DNA from: Extensimonas perlucida
GTDB taxonomy: Bacteria > Pseudomonadota > Gammaproteobacteria > Burkholderiales > Burkholderiaceae_C
DNA length: 64,000 bases
NCBI RefSeq assembly: GCF_007655255.1
Contig: NZ_VMYE01000001.1
Coordinates: 310,001 to 374,000, forward strand
Direction: 5' to 3'
Position numbers and translations under genes: made by a program. Positions 41,998 to 51,957 of the stretch are shown one piece after another; the first letter of the stretch is position 1, and the number at the start of each line of letters is the position of its first letter. A model generated the notes under the pieces. That model ran no database searches, was not told the DNA's origin, and saw only the letters and a program-made list of their open reading frames with translations.

Positions 41998-42016
41998 GTT
42001 TTGCATGGTGCAAAAC
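41998..42016 (+). promoter_or_regulatory. Perfect 8-bp hairpin in the rpsO leader
   Basis: GTTTTGCA, a TGG loop and TGCAAAAC form a perfect hairpin 7 bp after the TATAAT. It could be part of an S15 autoregulatory leader or a protein-binding palindrome. A similar TTTTGC-GA-GCAAAA palindrome lies at 23461-23474 upstream of rplS. Confidence 0.35.
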
Positions 42017-42114
42017 GCACGCCGCGTGGCTCGTTCCGGCCGCTGGCGCAAGTCAAAACCCGGGTTGCAAGGGCTCATGCCCATCGTCTGCGCCCGATTC
42101 TTTCAGGAAAACCC

Positions 42115-42381
42115 ATGATCGCATCTTCCATCAAGGCCGAAGTCATCCAGGCCAACGCCCGTTCTGCCAACGACACCGGCAGCCCCGAGGTTCAAGTCGC
42201 GCTGCTCACCGCGCGCATCAACGAGCTCACCCCGCACTTCAAGACCCACGCCAAGGACCACCACGGCCGCCGCGGTCTGCTGCGCATGGTGAGTCGCCGC
42301 CGCAAGCTGCTCGACTACCTCAAAGCCAAGGACGCCGACCGCTACACCGCGCTGATCGCCAAGCTGGGGCTGCGCAAGTAA
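42115..42381 (+). CDS. rpsO: 30S ribosomal protein S15
   Basis: The 88-residue protein is S15, a primary binder of 16S rRNA helices 20-22. It shows [46 protein letters not shown] and a final [10 protein letters not shown]. Next to pnp as in most proteobacteria. Confidence 0.98.
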   Translation: MIASSIKAEVIQANARSANDTGSPEVQVALLTARINELTPHFKTHAKDHHGRRGLLRMVSRRRKLLDYLKAKDADRYTALIAKLGLRK

Positions 42382-42401
42382 TTCGACGTTGTACGCATGG
42401 G

Positions 42402-42439
42402 ACGCCTGGGTTAGTCATACGCTAGCTCAGGCGTTTTTT
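42402..42439 (+). terminator. Intrinsic terminator after rpsO
   Basis: ACGCCTG (42402-42408) pairs with CAGGCGT (42428-42434), with partial pairing in the 19-nt interval, followed by TTTTTT. It separates rpsO from pnp, perhaps with read-through. Confidence 0.75.
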
Positions 42440-42473
42440 GCTTCGGAGTCACCACTGCAGAGCGAAGCTGTGT

Positions 42474-42513
42474 CATTCCAATGGCCTTGTCCTGGCGCAG
42501 GGCCACTGGAATG
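42474..42513 (+). promoter_or_regulatory. Long hairpin in the pnp leader, candidate RNase III autoregulation site
   Basis: CATTCCA-A-TGGCC pairs with GGCCA-C-TGGAATG around a 14-nt loop that can add CCT/AGG pairs. The hairpin lies 70 bp before pnp, after the rpsO terminator. In E. coli, RNase III cuts a leader hairpin of pnp mRNA and PNPase then degrades the message; an equivalent role here is inference. Confidence 0.5.
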
Positions 42514-42536
42514 GCATCGTGTTCTGAATGGGGCTC

Positions 42537-42568
42537 TGGCGCTTGATAGGTATGCGCTTTTAGCTATT
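42537..42568. repeat. Intergenic hairpin repeat (AGCGCT type) before pnp
   Basis: TGGCGCTT, a short loop, then GCGCTTTTAGCTATT forms an imperfect copy of the repeats at 20248-20295 and 44841-44890. It ends 6 bp before the pnp ribosome-binding site GGAG. Confidence 0.5.
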
Positions 42569-42583
42569 TAATTTGGAGCATTT

Positions 42584-44827
42584 ATGAGTCTGTTCAACAA
42601 AGTCACCAAGTCCTTCCAGTGGGGCGAGCACCAAGTCACCCTGGAAACGGGCGAGATCGCCCGCCAGGCCACCGGCGCCGTGCTGGTCAACATGGACGAT
42701 ACCGTGGTGCTGGCCACGGTGGCCGCGTCCAAGTCGCCCAAGCCGGGGCAGGATTTTTTCCCGCTCACCGTGGATTACATCGAAAAAGCCTACGCCGCGG
42801 GCAAGATTCCGGGCAGCTTTTTCAAGCGCGAGGCCAAGCCCAGCGAGTATGAAACGCTCACGAGCCGCTTGATCGACCGCCCGATCCGTCCGCTGTTCCC
42901 CGAGGGCTTTTTCAACGAGGTGCACGTGGTCGTGCACACCTTGTCGCTGAACCCCGAGGTCGATGCCGACATCCCCGCCATGCTCGCCACCAGCGCGGCG
43001 CTGGCCGTCTCGGGCATCCCGTTCAACGGCCCGATCGGTGCCGCGCGCGTGGGCTATGTCAATGGCGCCTATGTGCTCAACCCCGGCCAGACGGCGCGCA
43101 AGCAAAGCCAGCTCGACCTGGTCGTGGCCGGCACCGAGGCAGCCGTGCTCATGGTCGAGTCCGAGGCGCAGCAGTTGCCTGAGGAGGTCATGCTCGGCGC
43201 CGTGGTGTTCGGCCACGAGCAGAGCAACATCGCGATCAACGCCATCCACGAATTGGTGCGCGAGGCCGGCAAGCCGCTGTGGGACTGGCAGCCGCCGCAG
43301 CGTGACGAAGCCTTGATCGCCAAGGTGACCGAATTCGGTGAAGAGCGCCTGCGCGCCGCCTACCAGATCCGCAACAAGCAGGCGCGCACCCAGGCCTGCC
43401 GCGAGGCCTACGCCGTGGTCATGGCCGATTTGCGCGAAGCCGGGCTGGAGTTCGACCCGGTGAAGGTCGAGGGCCTGCTGTTCGAGATCGAGGCGCGCAT
43501 CGTGCGCAGCCAGATCCTCGCGGGCGAGCCGCGCATCGACGGGCGCGACACGCGCACCGTGCGCCCGATCGAAATCCGCACCTCGGTGCTGCCGCGCACG
43601 CACGGCTCGGCGCTGTTCACGCGCGGCGAGACGCAGGCGCTGGCCGTGGCCACGCTGGGCACCGAGCGCGACGCGCAGCGCATCGACGCCTTGCTGGGCG
43701 AGTACGAAGACCGCTTCATGCTGCACTACAACATGCCGCCGTTCGCCACGGGCGAAGCCGGGCGCATGGGCAGCACCAAGCGCCGCGAGATCGGCCACGG
43801 TCGCCTCGCCAAGCGCGCGCTCACGGCCGTGCTGCCCGAGAAGGACGAATTTCCCTACACCATGCGCGTGGTGTCCGAAATCACTGAATCGAACGGATCC
43901 TCGTCCATGGCCTCGGTCTGCGGCGGCTGCCTCGCGCTGATGGACGCGGGCGTGCCGCTGAGGGCGCATGTCGCAGGCATCGCCATGGGTTTGATCAAGG
44001 AAGACAACCGCTTCGCCGTGCTGACCGACATCCTCGGTGATGAAGATCACCTTGGCGACATGGACTTCAAGGTCGCGGGCACCACGAGCGGCATCACGGC
44101 GCTGCAAATGGACATCAAGATCCAGGGCATCACCAAAGAAATCATGCAGGTGGCGCTGGCGCAGGCCAAGGAGGCGCGCATGCACATTCTGGGCAAGATG
44201 CAGGGGGCCATGGCCGGCGCCAATACCGAGGTCAGCAGCTTTGCGCCCAAGCTCTTCACGATGAAGATCAACCCCGAGAAGATCCGCGACGTGATCGGCA
44301 AGGGCGGCGCCGTGATCCGCGCGCTGACCGAGGAAACCGGCACGCAGATCGACATCGCCGAAGACGGCACCATCACCATCGCCGCGACCGACGGTGCCAA
44401 GGCCGAGGAGGCCAAGCGGCGCATCGAGCAGCTCACGGCAGAGGTCGAGGTGGGGCAGGTCTATGAAGGGCCGGTGGTCAAGATTCTGGACTTTGGCGCA
44501 CTGGTCAACGTGTTGCCGGGCAAGGATGGCCTGTTGCACATCAGCCAGATCGCCAACGAGCGTGTCGAGCGCGTGAGCGACTACCTCAGCGAGGGCCAGA
44601 TCGTCAAGGTCAAGGTGCTCGAGACCGACGACAAGGGGCGCGTCAAGCTGTCGATGAAGGCGCTCTCCGATCGGCCCGCGGGCAATGGTGAACGCGCCGA
44701 GCGTGGCGAACGCACCGAGCGCGGTGAACGCGGTGAGCGCGAACGCCGTGAAGGCGGCCGCGGCGCCGGCCGCGCGCCTGCGCCGCAAGCTGCGCCCGAA
44801 GAGGGTTCAGCGCCTGAGGAAGTTTGA
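42584..44827 (+). CDS. pnp: Polynucleotide phosphorylase
   Basis: PNPase is the trimeric 3'-5' phosphorolytic exoribonuclease of the RNA degradosome. The 747 residues include two RNase PH domains (the second active, with the phosphate- and substrate-site segments [13 protein letters not shown] near residue 435), a KH domain ([21 protein letters not shown], about 560-580) and an S1 domain (from about 620, [23 protein letters not shown]). The last 45 residues are an Arg/Glu/Gly-rich repeat ([19 protein letters not shown]) and then Ala/Pro/Glu. That charged tail is unusual in sequence and may bind RNA or degradosome partners. Confidence 0.97.
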   Translation: MSLFNKVTKSFQWGEHQVTLETGEIARQATGAVLVNMDDTVVLATVAASKSPKPGQDFFPLTVDYIEKAYAAGKIPGSFFKREAKPSEYETLTSRLIDRPIRPLFPEGFFNEVHVVVHTLSLNPEVDADIPAMLATSAALAVSGIPFNGPIGAARVGYVNGAYVLNPGQTARKQSQLDLVVAGTEAAVLMVESEAQQLPEEVMLGAVVFGHEQSNIAINAIHELVREAGKPLWDWQPPQRDEALIAKVTEFGEERLRAAYQIRNKQARTQACREAYAVVMADLREAGLEFDPVKVEGLLFEIEARIVRSQILAGEPRIDGRDTRTVRPIEIRTSVLPRTHGSALFTRGETQALAVATLGTERDAQRIDALLGEYEDRFMLHYNMPPFATGEAGRMGSTKRREIGHGRLAKRALTAVLPEKDEFPYTMRVVSEITESNGSSSMASVCGGCLALMDAGVPLRAHVAGIAMGLIKEDNRFAVLTDILGDEDHLGDMDFKVAGTTSGITALQMDIKIQGITKEIMQVALAQAKEARMHILGKMQGAMAGANTEVSSFAPKLFTMKINPEKIRDVIGKGGAVIRALTEETGTQIDIAEDGTITIAATDGAKAEEAKRRIEQLTAEVEVGQVYEGPVVKILDFGALVNVLPGKDGLLHISQIANERVERVSDYLSEGQIVKVKVLETDDKGRVKLSMKALSDRPAGNGERAERGERTERGERGERERREGGRGAGRAPAPQAAPEEGSAPEEV

Positions 44828-44840
44828 GCTTTTTGCTCAT

Positions 44841-44890
44841 TCAATGAGAGCTGCTAGCGCTTGTCATTCAAGCGCTATTAGCATTTTTCA
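44841..44890. repeat. Intergenic hairpin repeat (AGCGCT type) after pnp
   Basis: GAGCTGCTAGCGCTT (44848-44862), loop GTCATTC, then AAGCGCTATTAGC and a T-run form a 7-bp core stem with extended pairing. It is the best-preserved copy in the window. The T-run makes it a possible terminator of pnp. Confidence 0.65.
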
Positions 44891-44917
44891 TCCATACAAA
44901 ATTGCTATGGTTTTTGT

Positions 44918-45904
44918 ATGCGTGTCGTAGAAATACCTGCCTTTGGCAAGCCCGAAGTCCTGCGTCTGGCCGAGCGCCCGCAGCCCCAGCCGGGCGCGGG
45001 CGAGGTGCTGATCCGCGTGCGCGCGAGCGGCGTCAACCGGCCCGACGTGCTGCAGCGCAAAGGTCATTACCCGCCGCCGCCGGGCGCGTCCGACCTGCCG
45101 GGCCTCGAAGTTGCGGGCGTGATCGAAGGCGGTGACGCGGCTGCGCTGGCCGAAGCGGGCTTCCAGGTGGGCGACCGCGTGTGTGCGCTGGTGGCTGGCG
45201 GTGGCTACGCCGAATACTGCGTCGCGCCCGTGGCGCAGTGCCTGCCCGTGCCCGAGGGTTTGAGCGATGCCGAAGCGGCTTCTTTGCCCGAGACCTTTTT
45301 CACCGTCTGGAGCAACGTGTTCGACCGGGGCCGCCTGCAGGCCGGCGAAACCCTGCTCGTGCAAGGCGGCACCAGTGGCATAGGCGTTACGGCGATCCAG
45401 CTGGCGCGCGCTTTCGGTGCGACCGTGATCGCCACCGCCGGCAGCGAGCAAAAATGCCAGGCCTGCGTGGAGCTCGGCGCAAGCCACGCGATCCACTACA
45501 AAAACCAAGACTTCGCCGCCGAGTGTCTGCGCCTCACGCAAGGCAGGGGCGTGGACGTGATCCTCGACATCGTCGCGGGCGATTACGTCGCGCGCGAGGT
45601 CGAATGCCTGGCCGAAGACGGGCGCCTGCTCATCATCGCCGTGCAAGGTGGCACTAAAAGCAGTTTCGATGCCTCCTTGGTGCTGCGCCGGCGGCTCGTC
45701 ATCACGGGCTCCACGCTGCGCCCGCGCCCCGTGGCGTTCAAGGGCGCGATCGCACGCGCTCTGCGCGAGCGCGTCTGGCCGCTCATCGCCGCAGGCAAGA
45801 TACGCCCCGTCGTGCATCGCACTTTTGCAGCGGCCGACGCCGCCCAGGCGCATGCGTTGATGGAGTCCAACCAACATATAGGCAAGATCGTTTTGACGTG
45901 GTAA
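44918..45904 (+). CDS. NAD(P)H:quinone oxidoreductase, zeta-crystallin/PIG3-type
   Basis: The 328-residue protein belongs to the medium-chain dehydrogenase superfamily, TP53I3/QOR subgroup, without catalytic zinc. Seen are [33 protein letters not shown] (quoted in part in other members as well), the cofactor-binding [34 protein letters not shown] and the C-terminal GKIVLTW. It would reduce quinones with NADPH. It overlaps nothing but ends only 2 bp before tpiA. Confidence 0.9.
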   Translation: MRVVEIPAFGKPEVLRLAERPQPQPGAGEVLIRVRASGVNRPDVLQRKGHYPPPPGASDLPGLEVAGVIEGGDAAALAEAGFQVGDRVCALVAGGGYAEYCVAPVAQCLPVPEGLSDAEAASLPETFFTVWSNVFDRGRLQAGETLLVQGGTSGIGVTAIQLARAFGATVIATAGSEQKCQACVELGASHAIHYKNQDFAAECLRLTQGRGVDVILDIVAGDYVAREVECLAEDGRLLIIAVQGGTKSSFDASLVLRRRLVITGSTLRPRPVAFKGAIARALRERVWPLIAAGKIRPVVHRTFAAADAAQAHALMESNQHIGKIVLTW

Positions 45905-45906
45905 CC

Positions 45907-46656
45907 ATGAAAAAGAAGCTCATTGCAGGCAACTGGAAGATGAACGGCAGCCTGGCCAGCAACGAGGCGCTGCTGCGCGCCGTGCTCGACGGCATGGCGC
46001 AGCAGGCGCCCGCCTGTGACGTGGCCGTGGCGGCGCCCGCGCCGTATCTCGCGCAGGTGCAGGCGCTCACCGCCGGCTCGTCGCTGGCCGTGGCGGCGCA
46101 GGACGTATCGGCGCACGAGGCCGGGGCCTACACCGGCGAGGTGTCGGCCGCGATGCTCAAGGAATTTTCCGTGCGCTACGTGCTCGTCGGGCATTCCGAA
46201 CGGCGCCAATACCACCACGAGAACGACTCCCTCGTCGCCATCAAGGCGCAGAGGGCGCTCGCCGCGGGCATCACGCCCATCGTCTGCCTGGGCGAAACCA
46301 TGCAGGAGCGTGAGGCCGGCCTGACCGAAGCCGTGGTCAAGCGCCAGCTCGCCGCGGTGATCCACCTCAACGGCCACTGCATCAGCGAAATCGTGGTGGC
46401 CTACGAGCCCGTCTGGGCCATAGGCACGGGGCTCACGGCCACGCCCGAACAGGCGCAGGAGGTGCACGCCGTGCTGCGCAGCCAGCTTGCGGCCGCAACC
46501 GAGCAGCCTGACCGCATCCGCCTGCTCTACGGCGGCAGCATGAATGCGGGCAACGCCGCGGCCCTGCTGGCCCAGCCTGACATCGACGGCGGCCTGATCG
46601 GCGGCGCTTCATTGAAAGCGCCCGATTTTTTGCAAATCATCGCTTCAGTCAAGTGA
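45907..46656 (+). CDS. tpiA: Triosephosphate isomerase
   Basis: TpiA interconverts dihydroxyacetone phosphate and glyceraldehyde-3-phosphate. The 249 residues contain Lys in IAGNWKMNG, the catalytic His in VGHSERRQY, the catalytic Glu in [11 protein letters not shown], and the phosphate-binding YGGSMNAGN. The ATG at 45907 is preferred over the GTG at 45898, which is inside the preceding stop region. Confidence 0.98.
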   Translation: MKKKLIAGNWKMNGSLASNEALLRAVLDGMAQQAPACDVAVAAPAPYLAQVQALTAGSSLAVAAQDVSAHEAGAYTGEVSAAMLKEFSVRYVLVGHSERRQYHHENDSLVAIKAQRALAAGITPIVCLGETMQEREAGLTEAVVKRQLAAVIHLNGHCISEIVVAYEPVWAIGTGLTATPEQAQEVHAVLRSQLAAATEQPDRIRLLYGGSMNAGNAAALLAQPDIDGGLIGGASLKAPDFLQIIASVK

Positions 46657-46697
46657 AAATCAGCGTAAGAAGCTATTGAAAAAGGAGTAAAAATACA

Positions 46698-47066
46698 ATG
46701 AATGTGCTCGTCAACGTGATCTTGGTCGTGCAGATGCTCGCGGCCGTGGGCATGATCGGTCTGGTGCTGGTGCAGCATGGCAAAGGCGCGGACATGGGGG
46801 CCGCCTTTGGCAGCGGTGGCGCAGGCAGCCTGTTCGGCGCCAGCGGCAGCGCGAACTTCCTCTCGCGCTCGACCGCAGTGCTCGCGACCGTCTTCTTCGT
46901 CGCCACGCTGGCGCTGGCGTACTTCGGCAATGCGCGCCCCACGAGCTCCAACAGCGTGCTCGAATCCGCCGCTGTCGCGCCTGCTGCGCCTGCGGCCCCA
47001 GCGTCCGCTGCAGCCTCCGCGCCTGCTACCGCTGCCTCGGGGGCGGCGCAGATTCCCACCAAATAA
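46698..47066 (+). CDS. secG: Protein-export membrane protein SecG
   Basis: SecG is the small subunit of the SecYEG translocon. The 122 residues have two membrane helices (about 3-25 and 52-75) linked by the conserved VQHGKGADMGAAFGSGGAGSLFG (shown in part in most SecGs). The tail of about 45 residues is Ala/Pro/Ser-rich. It follows tpiA by 41 bp and precedes tRNA-Leu, an arrangement seen in other betaproteobacteria. The gap to tpiA has a faint AGCGT...GAAGCT remnant of the hairpin repeats. Confidence 0.95.
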   Translation: MNVLVNVILVVQMLAAVGMIGLVLVQHGKGADMGAAFGSGGAGSLFGASGSANFLSRSTAVLATVFFVATLALAYFGNARPTSSNSVLESAAVAPAAPAAPASAAASAPATAASGAAQIPTK

Positions 47067-47170
47067 TCTGCAGCAAAAGACGCCCGAAGCCGGCGAATGA
47101 GGGTTTTTCCGGGTTAGAATTTGCGTCTGTCTGGAGCGCAAGCCTCAAGCCATCCAGTCAGCAAAAAACC

Positions 47171-47255
47171 GCCGTCGTGGTGAAATTGGTAGACACGCTA
47201 TCTTGAGGGGGTAGTGGCGAAAGCTGTGCGAGTTCGAGTCTCGCCGACGGCACCA
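47171..47255 (+). tRNA. tRNA-Leu (anticodon GAG)
   Basis: The 85-nt gene has a perfect acceptor stem (GCCGTCG with CGACGGC), an encoded CCA end, the class II D-arm GGTGAAATTGGTAGACACGC, an anticodon loop TTGAGGG giving GAG, a long variable arm and a T-arm with GTTCGAGTC. It would read CUC and CUU codons. It sits between secG and nuoA and may be co-transcribed with the nuo operon. Confidence 0.97.
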
Positions 47256-47330
47256 TACAAAAACCCGCCTGTTGCTCGCGTCCGTCGAGTTTCTTGCAGG
47301 CGCGGCTACAGCGGTGAGCAAATCCACAAG

Positions 47331-47690
47331 ATGAACCTCGATCAATACCTCCCCGTTTTGTTGTTCATCTTGGTCGGCATCGCCATCGGTGTCGTCCCTC
47401 TGGTTCTCGGTTATGTGCTGGGGCCGAACCGGCCCGATGCGGCCAAAAATTCTGCGTACGAGTGCGGCTTCGAGGCCTTCGAAGACGCGCGCATGAAGTT
47501 CGATGTACGCTACTACCTCGTCGCCATCCTGTTCATTCTGTTCGACCTCGAGGTTGCCTTTCTCTTCCCCTGGGCGGTGGTGATGCGCGAAGTCGGTCTG
47601 ACCGGCTTTATCGCTGCGCTGATCTTTCTCGCCATCCTGGTCGTGGGCTTCGTCTACGAGTGGAAAAAAGGCGCCCTCGACTGGGAATGA
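47331..47690 (+). CDS. nuoA: NADH-quinone oxidoreductase subunit A
   Basis: NuoA is a membrane subunit of complex I with three helices. The 119 residues show [15 protein letters not shown], the cytoplasmic-loop motif [27 protein letters not shown] (shown in part elsewhere as ECGF) and the ending [12 protein letters not shown]. It starts the fourteen-gene nuo operon. Confidence 0.97.
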   Translation: MNLDQYLPVLLFILVGIAIGVVPLVLGYVLGPNRPDAAKNSAYECGFEAFEDARMKFDVRYYLVAILFILFDLEVAFLFPWAVVMREVGLTGFIAALIFLAILVVGFVYEWKKGALDWE

Positions 47691-47720
47691 GCGCGACAGG
47701 CTTCAACGAGGACGGATCTG

Positions 47721-48200
47721 ATGATTGAAGGCGTAATGAAAGAAGGCTTCGTCACCACGAGCTATGACGCGGTGGTGAACTGGGCCAAAACGGGTTCGCT
47801 GTGGCCCATGACGTTTGGTTTGGCCTGCTGCGCTGTCGAGATGATGCACGCGGCTGCTGCACGCTACGACATCGGGCGTTTCGGTGCCGAGGTCTTTCGC
47901 GCCAGTCCGCGCCAGTCCGACCTGATGATCGTCGCTGGGACGCTGTGCAACAAAATGGCGCCAGCCCTGCGCAAGGTTTACGACCAGATGGCCGAGCCGC
48001 GCTGGGTGCTTTCCATGGGCTCCTGCGCCAATGGCGGGGGCTACTACCACTACAGTTATTCGGTGGTGCGCGGCTGCGACCGTATCGTGCCGGTCGATGT
48101 GTACGTGCCCGGTTGCCCGCCCACGGCCGAGGCTTTGCTCTACGGCATCATCCAGCTGCAGCAGAAAATCCGCCGCACCCACACCATCGCACGGGTTTGA
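47721..48200 (+). CDS. nuoB: NADH-quinone oxidoreductase subunit B
   Basis: NuoB carries cluster N2, the last Fe-S cluster before quinone. The 159 residues hold the four ligands: tandem Cys in [12 protein letters not shown], then Cys in [14 protein letters not shown] and [14 protein letters not shown]. Length is as usual. 30 bp after nuoA. Confidence 0.98.
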   Translation: MIEGVMKEGFVTTSYDAVVNWAKTGSLWPMTFGLACCAVEMMHAAAARYDIGRFGAEVFRASPRQSDLMIVAGTLCNKMAPALRKVYDQMAEPRWVLSMGSCANGGGYYHYSYSVVRGCDRIVPVDVYVPGCPPTAEALLYGIIQLQQKIRRTHTIARV

Positions 48201-48210
48201 AGGGTTGACG

Positions 48211-48828
48211 ATGACAGAAACAGCCATTCGGCCCGAACAGCTCCAGGAAACCATCGCCAGCGTATTGGGTGATGCTGCACGCAGCATTTCCATTCGCCTC
48301 GGAGAAGTCACGGTACAAGTGACGGCCGCTGACTATCTTGGTGTGATGCAGCGCTTGCGTGATGCCGATGCCTGCCGTTTCGAGCAGCTCATCGACTTGT
48401 GCGGTATGGACTACGCAGACTTTGCAGGGCAAGAAAGCCCCCGCTTCGGCGTCGTGGTGCATTTGTTGTCGCTGAGCCTGAATCAGCGCGTGCGCGTCAA
48501 AGTGCGTTGCCCCGACGACGATCTTCCGGTGCTGCCCTCGGTCTCGCAATTGTGGGCCTCGGCGAACTGGTTCGAGCGCGAGGCGTTCGACCTGTATGGC
48601 ATCGTCTTCGAGGGGCACGACGACCTGCGCCGCATCCTCACCGACTATGGCTTTGCGGGTCACCCGTTCCGCAAGGATTTCCCGCTCTCGGGGCATGTCG
48701 AAATGCGCTACGACGAGGAGCGGCGCCGGGTGGTCTATGAGCCGGTCTCGATCGAGCCGCGCGAAAACACGCCGCGCATCGTCCGTGAAGACAAATACGC
48801 CGGCCTGGGTGCGGCGCGCCGTTTGTGA
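48211..48828 (+). CDS. nuoC: NADH-quinone oxidoreductase subunit C
   Basis: NuoC is a 30-kDa-type peripheral arm subunit, here 205 residues and separate from NuoD, unlike the fused NuoCD of E. coli. The signature [31 protein letters not shown] and [20 protein letters not shown], quoted in part, identify it. ATG at 48211 follows nuoB by 10 bp. Confidence 0.97.
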   Translation: MTETAIRPEQLQETIASVLGDAARSISIRLGEVTVQVTAADYLGVMQRLRDADACRFEQLIDLCGMDYADFAGQESPRFGVVVHLLSLSLNQRVRVKVRCPDDDLPVLPSVSQLWASANWFEREAFDLYGIVFEGHDDLRRILTDYGFAGHPFRKDFPLSGHVEMRYDEERRRVVYEPVSIEPRENTPRIVREDKYAGLGAARRL

Positions 48829-48834
48829 TCCACC

Positions 48835-50088
48835 ATGGCTGAAATCAAAAACTATTCGCTGAACTTCGGCCCCCAGCACCCGGCAGCGCACGGCGTGCTG
48901 CGCCTCGTGCTCGAACTCGACGGTGAAGTCGTGCAGCGCGCCGACCCGCATATCGGCCTGCTGCACCGCGCGACGGAAAAGCTCGCCGAGCACAAGACTT
49001 TCATCCAGTCGCTGCCCTACATGGACCGGCTCGACTACGTGTCCATGATGTGCAACGAGCACGCATACTGCCTCGCGATCGAAAAGCTGCTGGGCATAGA
49101 GGTGCCGCTGCGCGCGCAATACATCCGCGTGATGTTCGCCGAAATCACGCGCCTCTTGAACCACCTGATGTGGCTGGGCTCGCACGGCAACGACTGCGGC
49201 AGCTCCACGATCCTGATCTACACCTTCCGCGAGCGTGAAGACCTGTTCGACATGTACGAGGCCGTGTCCGGCGCGCGCATGCACGCGGCGTACTTCCGCC
49301 CTGGCGGCGTTTACCGCGACCTGCCCGACAGCATGCCGCAATTCAAGGTCAGCAAGATCAAAGGGCCGAAAGAGCTCGCGGAACTCAATCGCAACCGCCA
49401 GGGCTCTTTGCTCGACTTCATCGATGATTTCACGCAGCGCTTTCCGAAGTGCGTCGATGAATACGAAACCCTGCTCACCGACAACCGCATCTGGAAACAG
49501 CGCACCGTCGGAATCGGCGTCGTCACGCCCGAGCGCGCGCTCAATCTTGGCATGACCGGCCCCATGCTGCGGGGCTCCGGCATCGCCTGGGACTTGCGCA
49601 AAAAGCAGCCTTATGAAGTCTATGAGCGCATGGATTTCGATATTCCCGTGGGCAAAACGGGCGACTGCTACGACCGCTACCTCGTGCGCGTACATGAGAT
49701 GCGCGAGTCCAACCGCATCATCAAGCAGTGTGTCGATTGGCTGCGCGCCAACCCCGGCCCGGTGATCACCGACAACCACAAGGTGGCCCCGCCATCGCGC
49801 GAGGCCATGAAGTCCAACATGGAAGAGCTGATCCACCACTTCAAGCTCTTCACCGAAGGCTTCCATGTGCCCGAAGGCGAGGCGTACGCGGCCGTCGAGC
49901 ATCCCAAAGGCGAATTCGGCATCTATCTCGTCAGCGATGGCGCCAATAAGCCGTACCGGCTGAAGATTCGCGCGCCGGGCTTTGTGCACTTGTCCGCACT
50001 CGATGAAATCGCGCGGGGCCACATGCTCGCCGACGCCGTGGCCATCATAGGCACCCTGGATATCGTGTTCGGAGAGATTGACCGATGA
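48835..50088 (+). CDS. nuoD: NADH-quinone oxidoreductase subunit D
   Basis: NuoD (49-kDa type) forms the quinone pocket with NuoB. The 417 residues begin [19 protein letters not shown], with the quinone-site His in GPQHPAAHG, followed by [19 protein letters not shown] context, and end with [12 protein letters not shown], the usual C-terminus. Overlaps nuoE by four bases. Confidence 0.98.
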   Translation: MAEIKNYSLNFGPQHPAAHGVLRLVLELDGEVVQRADPHIGLLHRATEKLAEHKTFIQSLPYMDRLDYVSMMCNEHAYCLAIEKLLGIEVPLRAQYIRVMFAEITRLLNHLMWLGSHGNDCGSSTILIYTFREREDLFDMYEAVSGARMHAAYFRPGGVYRDLPDSMPQFKVSKIKGPKELAELNRNRQGSLLDFIDDFTQRFPKCVDEYETLLTDNRIWKQRTVGIGVVTPERALNLGMTGPMLRGSGIAWDLRKKQPYEVYERMDFDIPVGKTGDCYDRYLVRVHEMRESNRIIKQCVDWLRANPGPVITDNHKVAPPSREAMKSNMEELIHHFKLFTEGFHVPEGEAYAAVEHPKGEFGIYLVSDGANKPYRLKIRAPGFVHLSALDEIARGHMLADAVAIIGTLDIVFGEIDR

Positions 50089-50576
50089 TTTCTGAAGCGA
50101 CCAAAGCCCGCTTTGCACGCGAAGTGGCCAAGTACCCCGCCGAGCAAAGACAGTCTGCCGTGATGGCCTGCCTGTCTATCGTGCAGCAGGAACAGGGCTG
50201 GGTGAGCCCCGAAGCCGAGCAGGACGTGGCCGAATACCTCGGCATGCCCACCATCGCCGTGCACGAGGTCACGACTTTCTACAACATGTTCAACCAGGCG
50301 CCGGTGGGCCGTTTCAAGCTCAACGTCTGCACGAATCTGCCCTGCCAACTGCGCGACGGTCTCAAGGCGCTGCACCATTTGGAGCAAAAACTCGGTATCC
50401 AGATGGGTGAAACCACGGCCGACGGCATGTTCACGCTGCAGCAATGCGAATGCTTGGGCGCATGCGCAGACGCCCCTGTGATGCTGGTCAACGACCGCAC
50501 CATGTGCAGCTTTATGGACGACGAAAAGCTCGACCAACTGATCGATGGCCTGCGCCAGGCTGAGGAGCGCCCATGA
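50085..50576 (+). CDS. nuoE: NADH-quinone oxidoreductase subunit E
   Basis: NuoE holds the [2Fe-2S] cluster N1a. The 163 residues contain the ligand sets CTNLPC (Cx4C) and CECLGAC (with Cx3C), after the thioredoxin-like helix region [17 protein letters not shown]. Overlaps both nuoD and nuoF by ATGA. Confidence 0.97.
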   Translation: MISEATKARFAREVAKYPAEQRQSAVMACLSIVQQEQGWVSPEAEQDVAEYLGMPTIAVHEVTTFYNMFNQAPVGRFKLNVCTNLPCQLRDGLKALHHLEQKLGIQMGETTADGMFTLQQCECLGACADAPVMLVNDRTMCSFMDDEKLDQLIDGLRQAEERP

Positions 50577-51943
50577 CCACGGCAGCACAAATTCTGGCGC
50601 AGTTCCAGGCCACAGGCGTACAGACCTGTTTTCACGGGCGCCACATCAATCCGCAGATATACGCCGGGCTGGACGGCAGCAACTGGAGCCTCAAGGATTA
50701 CGAGGCGCGCGGTGGCTACCAGGCTTTGCGCAAAATTCTCGGCAAGGATGGCGGCGAAGGGCTCACGCAGGACCAGGTCATTGCCACGGTGAAGGATTCG
50801 GGCCTGCGCGGACGCGGTGGTGCGGGCTTTCCCACGGGCTTGAAGTGGAGCTTCATGCCACGCCAGTTCCCGGGGCAAAAATATCTGGTGTGCAACTCCG
50901 ATGAAGGCGAGCCGGGTACCTGTAAAGACCGCGACATCCTGCGCTACAACCCGCATACCGTCATCGAGGGCATGATCATCGCGGCTTATGCCATGGGCAT
51001 TAGCGTAGGCTACAACTACATTCACGGCGAGATTTTCCAGGTGTATGAGCGCTTCGAAGCGGCGCTCGAAGAAGCGCGTGCTGCCGGCTACCTCGGTGAG
51101 CGCATTCTGGGTAGCGATTTCAGCTTCCAGTTGCACGCCGCGCATGGTTTTGGTGCCTACATCTGCGGCGAGGAAACCGCCTTGCTCGAGTCGCTCGAAG
51201 GCAAAAAAGGCCAGCCGCGCTTCAAGCCACCTTTCCCTGCAAGTTTCGGTTTGTACGGCAAGCCCACGACGATCAACAACACCGAAACTTTTGCGGCCGT
51301 GCCTTGGATCATCCGCAATGGTGGCGCAGCCTATCTGGCGTGCGGCAAGCCCAACAATGGTGGCACCAAGATTTTTTCCGTCAGTGGCGACGTAGAAAAT
51401 CCCGGCAATTACGAGATTCCACTCGGCACGCCATTTGCCAAATTGCTCGAATTGGCGGGCGGCGTGCGCAAAGGGCGCCAGCTCAAAGCCGTGATCCCGG
51501 GGGGGTCTTCAGCGCCGGTGCTGCCAGCAGCCATCATGATGGAGTGCACCATGGACTACGACTCCATCTCCAAGGCCGGCTCCATGCTGGGCTCGGGCGC
51601 CGTCATCGTGATGGACGACACGCGCTGCATGGTCGAAAGCCTGCTGCGACTGTCCTACTTCTATGCCCACGAATCCTGCGGCCAATGCACGCCGTGCCGT
51701 GAGGGTACGGGCTGGTTATGGCGCATCGTCGATCGCATCCACAAAGGACAAGGCCGCGAGGGTGACCTGGAACTGCTCGACTCGGTCGGCGAAAACATCA
51801 TGGGCCGTACGATTTGCGCGCTCGGCGATGCTGCGGCCATGCCGGTGCGCGCCATGCTCAAACATTTCCGTCCCGAGTTTGAGGCAAAGATCCGCAATAA
51901 GGCCGGGCAGGGTGCTGTTTCCGTCAACTCCGCGTCTGCCTGA
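50573..51943 (+). CDS. nuoF: NADH-quinone oxidoreductase subunit F
   Basis: NuoF binds NADH, FMN and cluster N3. The 456 residues show the FMN/NADH loop [47 protein letters not shown], and the N3 ligands [15 protein letters not shown] plus a Cys in [12 protein letters not shown]. Length is typical. Confidence 0.98.
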   Translation: MTTAAQILAQFQATGVQTCFHGRHINPQIYAGLDGSNWSLKDYEARGGYQALRKILGKDGGEGLTQDQVIATVKDSGLRGRGGAGFPTGLKWSFMPRQFPGQKYLVCNSDEGEPGTCKDRDILRYNPHTVIEGMIIAAYAMGISVGYNYIHGEIFQVYERFEAALEEARAAGYLGERILGSDFSFQLHAAHGFGAYICGEETALLESLEGKKGQPRFKPPFPASFGLYGKPTTINNTETFAAVPWIIRNGGAAYLACGKPNNGGTKIFSVSGDVENPGNYEIPLGTPFAKLLELAGGVRKGRQLKAVIPGGSSAPVLPAAIMMECTMDYDSISKAGSMLGSGAVIVMDDTRCMVESLLRLSYFYAHESCGQCTPCREGTGWLWRIVDRIHKGQGREGDLELLDSVGENIMGRTICALGDAAAMPVRAMLKHFRPEFEAKIRNKAGQGAVSVNSASA

Positions 51944-51957
51944 TCGCGAGAACGAAT

